Shown here: positions 7,665 through 15,262 of the stretch, piece after piece
How the letters are laid out: each line of letters starts with the position of its first letter
Position numbering within the stretch: the first letter of the stretch is position 1
Assembly (NCBI GenBank): GCA_902495325.1
Contig: CABUWK010000023.1
Location: 1-32,193, forward strand
Source of the DNA: an uncultured Acidiphilium sp.
GTDB taxonomy: Bacteria > Bacillota > Clostridia > Christensenellales > Borkfalkiaceae
Reading direction: 5' to 3'
DNA: 32,193 nt
The notes under the pieces: generated by a model
Database searches by the model: none
What the model saw: the letters and a program-made list of their open reading frames with translations, nothing else
Told to the model about the DNA's origin: nothing
Position numbers and translations under genes: made by a program

Positions 7665-9039
7665 AGAGTATAAAACGATAAAAGAGGTCGTCGGACCGCT
7701 CATGCTCGTAGAGGGCGTGGAAGGGGTCAAGTACGACGAACTCGTGGAGATCGCGCAGGAAAACGGCGAAGTCCGCCGCGGCAAGGTCCTCGAAGTGGAA
7801 GACGACAAAGCCGTCGTTCAGCTGTTCGAAAACACGCAGGGGCTCAAGATCTCCACGGCAAAAGCCCGTTTCTTAGGCAGAAGCCTTTCCCTCGCCGTGT
7901 CCGAAGACATGCTCGGGCGCGTGTTCGACGGCATGGGCAACCCGAAGGACGGCGGCGCGCCGATCATTCCCGTCAAGAGAATGGATATCAACGGCGAACC
8001 GGTCAATCCCGCCGCGAGAGATTATCCGAACGAATTTATCCAGACCGGCATTTCCGCGATCGACGGGCTGAATACCTTAGTAAGAGGGCAGAAACTTCCC
8101 GTGTTCTCCATGAGCGGTCTTCCCCATGCGGAACTTGCCGCGCAGATCGCCCGCCAGGCGAAAGTCCGCAATTCGGACAGTAAATTCGCCGTCGTGTTCG
8201 CCGCGATCGGCATCACGTACGAAGAGGCGGAATTTTTCGTGGAAGACTTCCGGAAGACGGGGGCGATCGAGAGAACGGTTCTTTTCACGAACCTTGCGAA
8301 CGACCCGGCGATCGAACGTATCGCCACGCCGAGAATGGCGCTTACCTGCGCCGAATATCTCGCGTTCGACTGCGGCATGCACGTGCTCGTTATCATGACG
8401 GACATCACGAACTATGCCGAAGCTCTGCGCGAAGTATCTGCGGCAAAGAAGGAAGTTCCCGGCAGAAGAGGATATCCCGGTTACCTTTACACGAACCTCG
8501 CGACCCTTTACGAACGTGCGGGCAGGATCCGCGGCAAACAGGGATCCATTACGCAGATCCCCATTCTCACCATGCCGGAAGACGATAAGACCCACCCCAT
8601 TCCCGACCTCACGGGGTATATCACCGAAGGGCAGATCATCCTGTCGAGAGAACTGTATAAAAAGGGGATTAATCCGCCTATAGACGTACTTCCGTCCCTT
8701 TCCCGTCTGAAAGACAAGGGGATCGGAAACGGCAAGACGAGAGAAGATCACGCAGACACGATGAACCAGCTTTTCGCCGCATACGCAAAGGGAAAGGAGT
8801 GTAAAGAGCTCGCTTCTATTTTGGGCGACGCCGCGCTTACCGCTACGGATAAGCTTTACGCGAAATTTGCCGAAGCGTTCGAGAAAGAATACGTTTCGCA
8901 GGGGTTCGATTCCGACAGAACCATCGAAGAGACCCTCGATATCGGCTGGAAACTTCTTTCGATCCTGCCGAAATCGGAACTGAAACGAATCAAAGAAAGC
9001 TATATCGAAAAATATCTGCCCGCCGCGAAAACGGAATAA
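7657..9039 (+). CDS. ntpB: V-type ATPase regulatory subunit B
   Basis: A 460-residue homologue of subunit A that, as usual for V-type B subunits, lacks a P-loop: the matching position reads SGLPHAELAAQIARQA. Other family motifs are TRGQ-like LVRGQKLPVFS, ALREVSAAKKEVPGRRGYPGYLYTNLA (split here) and SLSRLKDKGIG. It forms the non-catalytic half of each nucleotide site, donating an arginine across the interface. The ribosome site GGGAGG lies within the end of ntpA, and the two frames overlap by 8 bp. Confidence 0.98.
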   Translation: MVKEYKTIKEVVGPLMLVEGVEGVKYDELVEIAQENGEVRRGKVLEVEDDKAVVQLFENTQGLKISTAKARFLGRSLSLAVSEDMLGRVFDGMGNPKDGGAPIIPVKRMDINGEPVNPAARDYPNEFIQTGISAIDGLNTLVRGQKLPVFSMSGLPHAELAAQIARQAKVRNSDSKFAVVFAAIGITYEEAEFFVEDFRKTGAIERTVLFTNLANDPAIERIATPRMALTCAEYLAFDCGMHVLVIMTDITNYAEALREVSAAKKEVPGRRGYPGYLYTNLATLYERAGRIRGKQGSITQIPILTMPEDDKTHPIPDLTGYITEGQIILSRELYKKGINPPIDVLPSLSRLKDKGIGNGKTREDHADTMNQLFAAYAKGKECKELASILGDAALTATDKLYAKFAEAFEKEYVSQGFDSDRTIEETLDIGWKLLSILPKSELKRIKESYIEKYLPAAKTE

Positions 9040-9060
9040 GGCGTTTAAAAAGGACTTTTC

Positions 9061-9708
9061 ATGACGAGATTGAACGTGAATCCCACGAGGATGGAATTAA
9101 AAAAACTGAAAGCGAGGCTTTCCACGGCAACGCGCGGTCATAAACTTCTGAAGGATAAGTCCGACGAAATGATCCGGCGGTTTTCCGTTCTCATCAAGGA
9201 AAATAAACGCCTGCGCGACGAAGTGGAAGCGGAACTTGCCGATTGTCTGAAAGAATTTTCGCTGGCGAGGAGCGTCGCTTCCGTGCCCGCGCTCGAAAAG
9301 GCGTTCTCCATGCCGTCCGTCTCCGTGAAGGCGGAGTTTAAAACGGCAAACGTGATGAGCGTAGAGGTGCCGGAGATCGTTCTTCTTTCTGCCGATAAAA
9401 CGGCTTCGGGGGAAGATACGGTTCCGTATTCTTATGCGGAACTGACGAGCGAAGCCGATTATTCCGTGCGGAAGATCGGGCAGGTGCTCGAAAAACTCTT
9501 CCGCCTTGCCGAAACGGAAAAAACGGTCGCCATGCTTTCGGCGGAGATCGAACGGAACAAGCGCAGGGTGAACGCCCTCGAATACGTGATGATCCCTCAG
9601 CTGGAAGAAACGATCGCTTATATCCGCGGCAAGCTCGACGAAAACGAGCGCGCCGCCACCACAAGGCTGATGAAAGTAAAATCCATGCTTGCCGAAAAGC
9701 GGGCGTGA
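9061..9708 (+). CDS. ntpD: V-type ATPase central shaft subunit D
   Basis: A 215-residue protein that begins with the highly typical MTRLNVNPTRMELKKLKARL motif and is predicted to be an antiparallel coiled coil: N-terminal helix (1-75), a small central domain, and C-terminal helix (150-215, EIERNKRRVNALEYVMIPQL). This is the rotating shaft inside the A3B3 head. It is the last gene of the operon, 21 bp after ntpB. With it the operon encodes every V/A-type subunit, so the complex can be assembled from this locus alone. Confidence 0.96.
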   Translation: MTRLNVNPTRMELKKLKARLSTATRGHKLLKDKSDEMIRRFSVLIKENKRLRDEVEAELADCLKEFSLARSVASVPALEKAFSMPSVSVKAEFKTANVMSVEVPEIVLLSADKTASGEDTVPYSYAELTSEADYSVRKIGQVLEKLFRLAETEKTVAMLSAEIERNKRRVNALEYVMIPQLEETIAYIRGKLDENERAATTRLMKVKSMLAEKRA

Positions 9709-9762
9709 TCGCCGGTCGGTTTCGTTCGCGGAAACCGGCGAAGCGTAATATAGAAGCATATA

Positions 9763-9877
9763 TATAATAGAAGGAAGTCGATTTTGCCCGCAAGGGCTTT
9801 ACGACTTCGAAGCTGAATATTGCCCATCCCCTCCGGTCTCCCGCAGTTCCATCGCGGGGGACTTTTTTTGTTTTTTT
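9763..9877 (+). ncRNA. Candidate small structured RNA downstream of the V-ATPase operon
   Basis: A TATAAT box (9763-9768) is followed by a hairpin: GAAGTCG 9774-9780 pairs with CGACTTC 9802-9808, enclosing an inner stem GCCC/GGGC capped by a GCAA tetraloop (GNRA type). A single-stranded C-rich stretch (around 9823-9835) and a strong terminator hairpin come next. No convincing -35 box and no ORF are present. It could be an independent ~105-nt RNA or the structured 3' end of the operon mRNA. I recognise no known RNA family. Confidence 0.4.
9836..9877 (+). terminator. Intrinsic terminator after the V-ATPase operon or small RNA
   Basis: A 9-bp stem (9836-9844 with 9854-9862, one G-T pair) and a 9-nt loop are followed directly by TTTTTTTGTTTTTTT (9863-9877). 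It is a strong rho-independent terminator on the + strand. Confidence 0.9.
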
Positions 9878-10025
9878 CCCTGCCTCGTGCGCGGTGCTCT
9901 CCCTCTCTCTTTTCGGGGAATGCAAACCGAAGATCGGTCATGAATTTTCTCCGCGGGGTATGAGACGGCTTGCGAACGGGCAAAATTAACAGAGCGGAAC
10001 GCCCCGCAAAGGAAGAATCCGCAAC

Positions 10026-10065
10026 TCAAAAAGAAAAACGTTCCCCGGGAAATAAGGGGAACGTT
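10026..10065 (-). terminator. Intrinsic terminator of the araC-type gene
   Basis: A perfect 10-bp stem (AACGTTCCCC 10037-10046 with 10056-10065) has a 9-nt loop. Read on the minus strand it is followed by TTTTTCTTTTT, 26 bp past the AraC stop codon. Between this and the V-ATPase terminator (9878-10025) I see no gene. Confidence 0.88.
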
Positions 10066-10090
10066 CTCCGAAAGCGACGGAAAGCCGCGC

Positions 10091-11281
10091 TCAGTCGATC
10101 TTCGGTTTTAACTTTTCGGTAAATTCCTTCGGCGTCATGCCGGTGTACTGCCTGAAAACCTTGCCGAAATGGCTCTGAGAAGAAAACCCGAGACAAAAGG
10201 CGATTTCCGGTTTTGTCAGATCGGAATACAGAAAAAGCCTTTTCGCGCGGGAAATTTTTTTCTGCATCACATACTGCGAAAGGGTGACGCCTTCGTTTTT
10301 TCTGAATACGGCGGATAAATAGTTGGGCGTTACGCCGATCGCGTCTGCGATCTCCTTCACTTCGATCTTTTCCTGAACGTGTTTATAAACGTAAGCCTTT
10401 GCCTTTTCGCAGTGATAATTCGCCTGCGTTTTCCGGTCGGACATGGCTTGTTTGTGTTCGTAAACGAGTTTCGTGAAGGAAAGGCATGCCTGCGTGAATT
10501 TTTCGTTCAGGGCGTTATGATCGCGGCACTTTTCGAAGGATGCGATATAGCTGTCCGACATGGCGTAGGCGACTTCGAAAGGAAGCCCGCCCGCGATGGC
10601 GGCTTTCGTCACGTTGGTAATGCCCGAAATAGACATGTTCTTCTCGTTGCGGAAGGCGTCGCTCGAAGTGATGCCGAAATTTCCTTTCATCAGATCCTGA
10701 ACCACGTCGAGGATCAGTCCGATGCTTCCGTCTTTCACGCACTGTTCCAGGCGGTCGATCGGGGCGGGAGTGTGGTGTCCGCCCATGTCTTCGTTATAGC
10801 GCATCTGGATGGCGACCGATTCTTTCTGAATGAGGGTGTCCGTTTCCTTGTCGATCAGATTAAAGGTGTAAAAATCGTTCAGGTGGGGAGCTTTTCCGTT
10901 AAAGTATTCGGCGAGAAAGAGAAGGGCGGAATAGACGGCGGAAGGTTTCTTTGGCTCCGTCGCCCGGTAAGTCCCCGTCTGTTCGCCCCGGCGGCGGAAG
11001 TTGCAACGGATCGGCGCCGCCAGGGCGATCGGTCCCGCGACGATCTGTTTGTCGGGCAGATTCACGATCCCGAAATACAGGTCGTTCCAGTTCAGTAGAA
11101 CGGGGATCTCCGCGCCGTACAGCGAGAGCACGGTTTTCCGCAGGTTTTCTTCCGTTATGAGAGCGTTTTGTTTCGGGGAATAGCTTTCGATTCTCTCCGC
11201 CCTGCCGTCGCGGTGCAGAATGCACGTTTCGGCAGCCAGCGTGACGGAAACATAGCGCAATACCGATTCGTCTTTTTTCAT
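10091..11281 (-). CDS. AraC-family transcriptional regulator of the sugar operon
   Basis: A 396-residue regulator. The C-terminal ~100 residues form a classical AraC/XylS double helix-turn-helix: VKEIADAIGVTPNYLSAVFRK followed by KPEIAFCLGFSSQSHFGKVFRQYTGMTPKEF. The N-terminal part is a likely ligand-sensing domain without a clear match. The middle contains AAIAGGLPFEVAYAMSDSYI, a segment seen in many Firmicute AraC proteins. I chose the ATG at 11281 because GAGG lies five to eight bases upstream; an ATG at 11311 lacks a good site. The gene is divergent from the ABC/glycosidase operon, so it probably activates that operon in response to its substrate or an intermediate. A direct repeat in the shared region supports this. 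Confidence 0.93.
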   Translation of the reverse strand: MKKDESVLRYVSVTLAAETCILHRDGRAERIESYSPKQNALITEENLRKTVLSLYGAEIPVLLNWNDLYFGIVNLPDKQIVAGPIALAAPIRCNFRRRGEQTGTYRATEPKKPSAVYSALLFLAEYFNGKAPHLNDFYTFNLIDKETDTLIQKESVAIQMRYNEDMGGHHTPAPIDRLEQCVKDGSIGLILDVVQDLMKGNFGITSSDAFRNEKNMSISGITNVTKAAIAGGLPFEVAYAMSDSYIASFEKCRDHNALNEKFTQACLSFTKLVYEHKQAMSDRKTQANYHCEKAKAYVYKHVQEKIEVKEIADAIGVTPNYLSAVFRKNEGVTLSQYVMQKKISRAKRLFLYSDLTKPEIAFCLGFSSQSHFGKVFRQYTGMTPKEFTEKLKPKID

Positions 11282-11327
11282 GGTTACCTCGTCGCGGATG
11301 TTCCGCCGCATCGGTTATTCTGCCGCC

Positions 11328-11356
11328 ATTATACCGCAACGGAAAAAATAAGTAAA
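11328..11356 (-). promoter_or_regulatory. Promoter of the AraC-type regulator
   Basis: On the minus strand TTTACT (11351-11356) and TATAAT (11328-11333) are 17 bp apart. The expected start is near 11321, about 40 nt ahead of the ATG. Confidence 0.75.
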
Positions 11357-11364
11357 ATTAATAT

Positions 11365-11398
11365 GTAGAATTATGATAAAAAAAGTAGAAACATGATA
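11365..11398 (+). promoter_or_regulatory. Direct-repeat operator and activator-dependent promoter of the sugar operon
   Basis: GTAGAATTATGATA (11365-11378) and GTAGAAACATGATA (11385-11398) match at 12 of 14 positions with a 20-bp period, about two helical turns. This is the spacing expected for the two half-sites of an AraC-type activator. A -10-like TAAAAT lies at 11420-11425. The place of the -35 box (11397-11402, TAGTAT) is poor and touches the second repeat, as at activator-dependent promoters such as araBAD. Confidence 0.65.
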
Positions 11399-11442
11399 GT
11401 ATATTTCCCGGACATGCTGTAAAATAATGGCACAGAAGGGAT

Positions 11443-11461
11443 CCGGATGTCCGGTCCGGAC
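11443..11461. promoter_or_regulatory. Overlapping CCGGA dyads in the sugar operon leader
   Basis: CCGGA-TG-TCCGG (11443-11454) overlaps GTCCGG-T-CCGGAC (11449-11461), directly after the -10 region and ahead of the ribosome site AAGGAGA (11471-11477). They could be a repressor operator or alternative RNA stems. No known site is recognised. Confidence 0.3.
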
Positions 11462-11482
11462 GACGATGATAAGGAGAGTTCA

Positions 11483-13006
11483 ATGGAACAGGCTACGGTT
11501 GAAATCCGCGGGATGAATAAAAACTTCGGTCCCACGGTCGCGCTGAATAACGTGGATCTCGATTTTTATCCGGGAGAGATCCGCGGGCTGATCGGCGAAA
11601 ACGGAAGCGGAAAATCCACCGTGACGTCGATCATGGCGGGCATGCAGAGAGCCACGAGCGGCAAAATGACGTATAAAGGAAAGCCGTGGGAACCGGTCTC
11701 GATGGCATGGGCGCAGGAGCAGGGAGTCTGCATGATCCTGCAGGAAGCGAATACCGTTGCGGGATGCACCGTTGCGGAAAATATTTTCGCGGGCGAACTC
11801 GCCGCGTTTTCCTCTTTCGGGATCTTCCGCGTGAAGAAGATGAACAAAGCCGCACAGAAACTGCTGGACGATTTCGGGCTCGGCAGGATCCGCGCGGAAG
11901 ACAATATAGAGAAATATACCTTCGAGGACAGAAAGCTGATCGAGATCGTCCGCTGCGTGAGCGATAAAACGGAAGTTCTCGTCGTGGACGAAACGACCAC
12001 CGCGTTGTCCTTAGACGGAAGAGAGATCCTGTACAAACTGATGCACGATCTCGCGGCGCGAGGGAAATCGGTCGTGTTTATCTCGCACGATATGGACGAG
12101 ATCCTGGAACAGTGCACCGCGCTTACCGTTCTTCGGGACGGAAAGATCATCGGAACCCTTCCGAAGGAAGAGCTCGACACGGCGAAGGACGAAACGCTCA
12201 GGGAAAAGCTCGTCGAAAAGATCCGTTTCATGATGGTCGGCAGAGAGATCGGAAACGCCTATTACCGCGAAGATTACGACGTTTCCCATTCCGACGAGGT
12301 CGCCCTCGAATTCAGAGACGTTTCGGCAAACGGGATCGAACATTTCAGCCTGCAATTGCATAAGGGCGAGATCGTCGGATTCGGCGGGTTGTCCGGTTGC
12401 GGAATGAGAACGATCGGAAGGCTCGGATTCGGGCTGGAAAAACCGGATTCGGGTGAGGTGATCCGCAGCGGCAGAAAAATAGACAAACCCCTGACGGCGA
12501 TCCGCAGCGGCATCGGGTATATCAGCAAGAACCGCGATTCGGAAGCGCTGATCCTGTCCGCGTCGATCGCGGAGAACATCGCTTTTCCTTCTTATGACGA
12601 TCTGTCCGAGTTCGGTTTCATTTCTCCGCGGAAAGAGAAAAAGCTCGTGGACGGGGAAGTAAAGAAATATGCGATCAAATGCAAAACGGCGAAACAGAGC
12701 GTTTCCACCTTGTCCGGCGGAAACAAACAGAAAGTTTCCTTTGCGAAATGGACGGCGAAAAACTCCGACGTTCTGATCATGGATTGCCCCACGCGCGGCG
12801 TGGATATCGGCGTGAAACAGGCAATGTACGCGCTGATCGCGCAGATGAAGAAGGACGGGAAAGCGATCATTCTGATCTCGGAAGAACTTTCCGAACTGAT
12901 CGGCATGGCGGATAAGATCGTCATCATGAAAGAAAACAAGGTCACGGGAGAATTCATGCGCCGTCCCGATCTGCAGGAAACGGATATCATCGGAAGTATG
13001 ATTTAA
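11483..13006 (+). CDS. Sugar ABC transporter double ATPase (RbsA/MglA type)
   Basis: A 507-residue protein with two fused ATPase domains, the arrangement of CUT2 sugar importers (ribose, galactose). Domain 1 has an intact Walker A GENGSGKST (38-46) and Walker B VVDETTTAL with Glu170. Domain 2 has the expected degenerate Walker A (GLSGCGMRT), an intact signature STLSGGNKQKVSFAKW, and a Walker B reading LIMDCPTRGVD, where Cys435 replaces the usual catalytic Glu. ATP hydrolysis therefore probably depends on one site. The ATG at 11483 has AAGGAG six to seven bases upstream; an upstream ATG at 11447 has none. It is the first gene of the operon, 11 bp before the permease gene. Confidence 0.94.
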   Translation: MEQATVEIRGMNKNFGPTVALNNVDLDFYPGEIRGLIGENGSGKSTVTSIMAGMQRATSGKMTYKGKPWEPVSMAWAQEQGVCMILQEANTVAGCTVAENIFAGELAAFSSFGIFRVKKMNKAAQKLLDDFGLGRIRAEDNIEKYTFEDRKLIEIVRCVSDKTEVLVVDETTTALSLDGREILYKLMHDLAARGKSVVFISHDMDEILEQCTALTVLRDGKIIGTLPKEELDTAKDETLREKLVEKIRFMMVGREIGNAYYREDYDVSHSDEVALEFRDVSANGIEHFSLQLHKGEIVGFGGLSGCGMRTIGRLGFGLEKPDSGEVIRSGRKIDKPLTAIRSGIGYISKNRDSEALILSASIAENIAFPSYDDLSEFGFISPRKEKKLVDGEVKKYAIKCKTAKQSVSTLSGGNKQKVSFAKWTAKNSDVLIMDCPTRGVDIGVKQAMYALIAQMKKDGKAIILISEELSELIGMADKIVIMKENKVTGEFMRRPDLQETDIIGSMI

Positions 13007-13017
13007 AGGGTAAAACG

Positions 13018-14007
13018 ATGGAAACTGTCAAAGAAAACAAAAGTCCCGATTTCAAGAAAAAGATCGGGAAATACGCGAAAGAACATTTGTCGGATATTAC
13101 GTCCGTATTGGGGCTGATCCTTTGCGTCGTCGTCTTTACGATCACGTCGGACGGCAACCTCTGGAGCCGTTACAACGTGGGGATCCTGGTCGAACAGGTT
13201 TGCGTGTATGCGGTCATTGCCCTCGGCGCGATCTTCGTTTACGCCATGGGCTATATGGACGTTTCCGTCGGCTCGCAGCTCGGCGTTTACAGCATTCTGA
13301 TGATCGCGATCCTGAACGCGACGGGGTCTCTGCTCGCGGCGTTTCTCGTCGTGTTCGCGCTGGCGATGCTCTGCGGCGCGTTCAACGGGGCGGTCGCCGT
13401 GTTTCTGAAACTGCCTTCGATCGTGACTTCTCTCTTCCTGATGTTCGTTTTCGGCGGGATCCAGTACATCCTGATCGAAAATACGGGAAGCAATTCGGTA
13501 TCCACGACGTACGATATGAGCTTCTTCACGCAGACGTGGGTGATGATCGTCGCCATGGCTGTCGTCGGGGTCATCGTGTTTTATCTGTTTAATTTTACGA
13601 AACTCGGGAAATATACGAAAGGGATCGGCGCGAACGAACTGACGACTTCGCAATGCGGCGTCAATACCACCGCATGGAAAGTGATCGCTTATATGGTGTT
13701 CGGCGCCTGCGTGGCGATCGGTTCCGTGTTTCTGCTGGCGAGAACGAAGTCGGCTGGCAAGGGGACGGGTTCCGGCTATGCGATGGATATCATGATCTGC
13801 CTGATCCTCGGCGGAATGCCTCTTTCGGGAGGAATGAAATCGAAGGTGCGCAGCGCGCTGATCGGCAGCGTGACGTACGTGCTTCTTTCCAACGGGCTCA
13901 TCCTTTCGGGGGTGGACATCAAGTTGGTCTATCTGGTGAAAGCAATTATCTTCTTTATCGTTGTGGCGGTGACCTGCCGCGACAAAAGCGGATATCTGCA
14001 AAGATAA
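13018..14007 (+). CDS. Sugar ABC transporter permease 1 (RbsC-like)
   Basis: A 329-residue membrane protein with about eight to ten hydrophobic helices. It follows a ~35-residue charged N-terminal tail (KENKSPDFKKKIGKYAKEH) and carries the BPD_transp_2 family pattern: YAMGYMDVSVGSQLGV, a central FNGAVAVFLKLPSIVTSLF segment, and GGMPLSGG near the C-terminus (the ATPase-contact region GG..L.GG). It pairs with the second permease of the operon to form a heterodimeric channel. The next gene, the binding protein, is 28 bp away with a strong AAGGAGGA site. Confidence 0.92.
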   Translation: METVKENKSPDFKKKIGKYAKEHLSDITSVLGLILCVVVFTITSDGNLWSRYNVGILVEQVCVYAVIALGAIFVYAMGYMDVSVGSQLGVYSILMIAILNATGSLLAAFLVVFALAMLCGAFNGAVAVFLKLPSIVTSLFLMFVFGGIQYILIENTGSNSVSTTYDMSFFTQTWVMIVAMAVVGVIVFYLFNFTKLGKYTKGIGANELTTSQCGVNTTAWKVIAYMVFGACVAIGSVFLLARTKSAGKGTGSGYAMDIMICLILGGMPLSGGMKSKVRSALIGSVTYVLLSNGLILSGVDIKLVYLVKAIIFFIVVAVTCRDKSGYLQR

Positions 14008-14035
14008 AATTAAAAGTTGTTCAAGGAGGAAAAAT

Positions 14036-15196
14036 ATGAACAAGTTTTTTAAACGGATCGTTTCCATGGTCGGCGCGCTCGCGCTGACGGCAGGACTTAC
14101 CGCTTCGGCGGCGGCGTGCTCGAAGGGCGGCAATTCCGCCACTCTGATCGGCATAGGGCTTTATGAAGATTCCGGCGCTGCGGTCACCGCGGTGAAAACC
14201 TATCTCGGAAGCTTAGAGGACGAACTGAACGTTAAATTCTCGTATACCACGTTGTCTCAGACGGACGAAGCGACAAACAAGACAGCCGCGCAGAACATGA
14301 TCTCGGCGGGCTGCAAGGGCATTATCCTCACGATGGATTCCGCAACTTCTTCCATTCTGGACGAAGCGAAGAAAGCGGGTATTTACGTGGGCGGCTATCT
14401 GAACGATTACAATACGAGTTACGATTCGATCAAAGGAAACCCGAATTTCGTCGGAACCGTCGTGGACGGCAGATACGAAGGGTTTGCCTGGGGACGCGAG
14501 ATCGCGGAACGGATCATAAACGACGGATATAAGACGATCGGTATGGTGAAATTCCCGGCGTTCGCATTCCCGCACCAGAGCGAAATGGATCAGGCTTTCC
14601 GCGAGGAGATCGCCAAATACAACGAAACGGCGGCAGAGGATAAGAAAATTACCGTAAAGGACACGGTGGAACTGATGTTCCAGCCCCTTCCGACGACTTA
14701 TCTCGACGAAAACTCCGATATCGACGCGATCTTCGGTATGTGCGCCGGCGTGCAGTTTATTTATCCCACTCTCGTTTCCGCGAAGAAAACGAACGTCAAA
14801 CTTTACACCGCGGGGCTTGTCTGCAACAACGATATTTACGACAATTTCGGCACGAAAGGCAATGCCTGCATTCAGGAAATGGTATTCAGCAACGCGGAAG
14901 CGATCACTTATCCTCTCGTGATGCTTCTCAATAAGATCCGCGGCAACACGTTCTCCGATCAGCCCGCCGAGGCGCAGAGAGTGGACAGCTCGCAGATGAG
15001 GATCACGAACAACGAAGAACTGGATTTCTGTCTCGAACATTCTCTTCAGTTCACCGGAAAGGTTTCCGACGCCTTCCTGACCCCCGCGGAGGTGAAAGCT
15101 CTCCTTGCGGAAAACGGAGGCACGCATGAAAAACTCGTGGCGGCGGTACAGAGCATGTCCGTTGCCGATCTCAAAGCAAAAGTAAACAAAGGTTAA
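14036..15196 (+). CDS. Sugar-binding lipoprotein (periplasmic-binding-protein type I fold)
   Basis: A 386-residue extracellular receptor of the ABC importer. The N-terminus is a lipoprotein signal: KRIVSMVGALALTAGLTASA then an AAAC lipobox with Cys28 as the lipid anchor. The rest has the two-lobe fold of LacI/ribose-binding relatives, seen in QNMISAGCKGIILTMDSATSSILDEAKKAGI (split around residue 100) and the hinge-region FSNAEAITYPLVMLLNKI. The ligand cannot be read from sequence; the operon context suggests an oligosaccharide with rhamnose. AAGGAGGA at 14023-14030 is the best ribosome site in the operon, fitting the high level at which binding proteins are needed. Confidence 0.92.
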   Translation: MNKFFKRIVSMVGALALTAGLTASAAACSKGGNSATLIGIGLYEDSGAAVTAVKTYLGSLEDELNVKFSYTTLSQTDEATNKTAAQNMISAGCKGIILTMDSATSSILDEAKKAGIYVGGYLNDYNTSYDSIKGNPNFVGTVVDGRYEGFAWGREIAERIINDGYKTIGMVKFPAFAFPHQSEMDQAFREEIAKYNETAAEDKKITVKDTVELMFQPLPTTYLDENSDIDAIFGMCAGVQFIYPTLVSAKKTNVKLYTAGLVCNNDIYDNFGTKGNACIQEMVFSNAEAITYPLVMLLNKIRGNTFSDQPAEAQRVDSSQMRITNNEELDFCLEHSLQFTGKVSDAFLTPAEVKALLAENGGTHEKLVAAVQSMSVADLKAKVNKG

Positions 15197-15209
15197 GGCA
15201 TCCGATCTC

Positions 15210-15237
15210 CCGGGCGGGCAGACACCCGTCCGCCCGG
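15210..15237 (+). other. Intercistronic GC-rich hairpin after the binding-protein gene
   Basis: CCGGGCGG (15210-15217) pairs perfectly with CCGCCCGG (15230-15237), extendable by a G-T and a C-G pair inward. No T-run follows (AAGAAAGAAAGG instead), so it is not a standard terminator. It probably protects the 3' end of the binding-protein message, as known for REP-type hairpins behind malE. Confidence 0.7.
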
Positions 15238-15262
15238 AAGAAAGAAAGGAAAAGGTGTGATC

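Noticed and set aside
13003..14154. 383-codon minus-strand ORF opposite permease 1
   Set aside because: Low-complexity His/Arg/Asp translation typical of an antisense shadow; the plus strand gives a clean permease.
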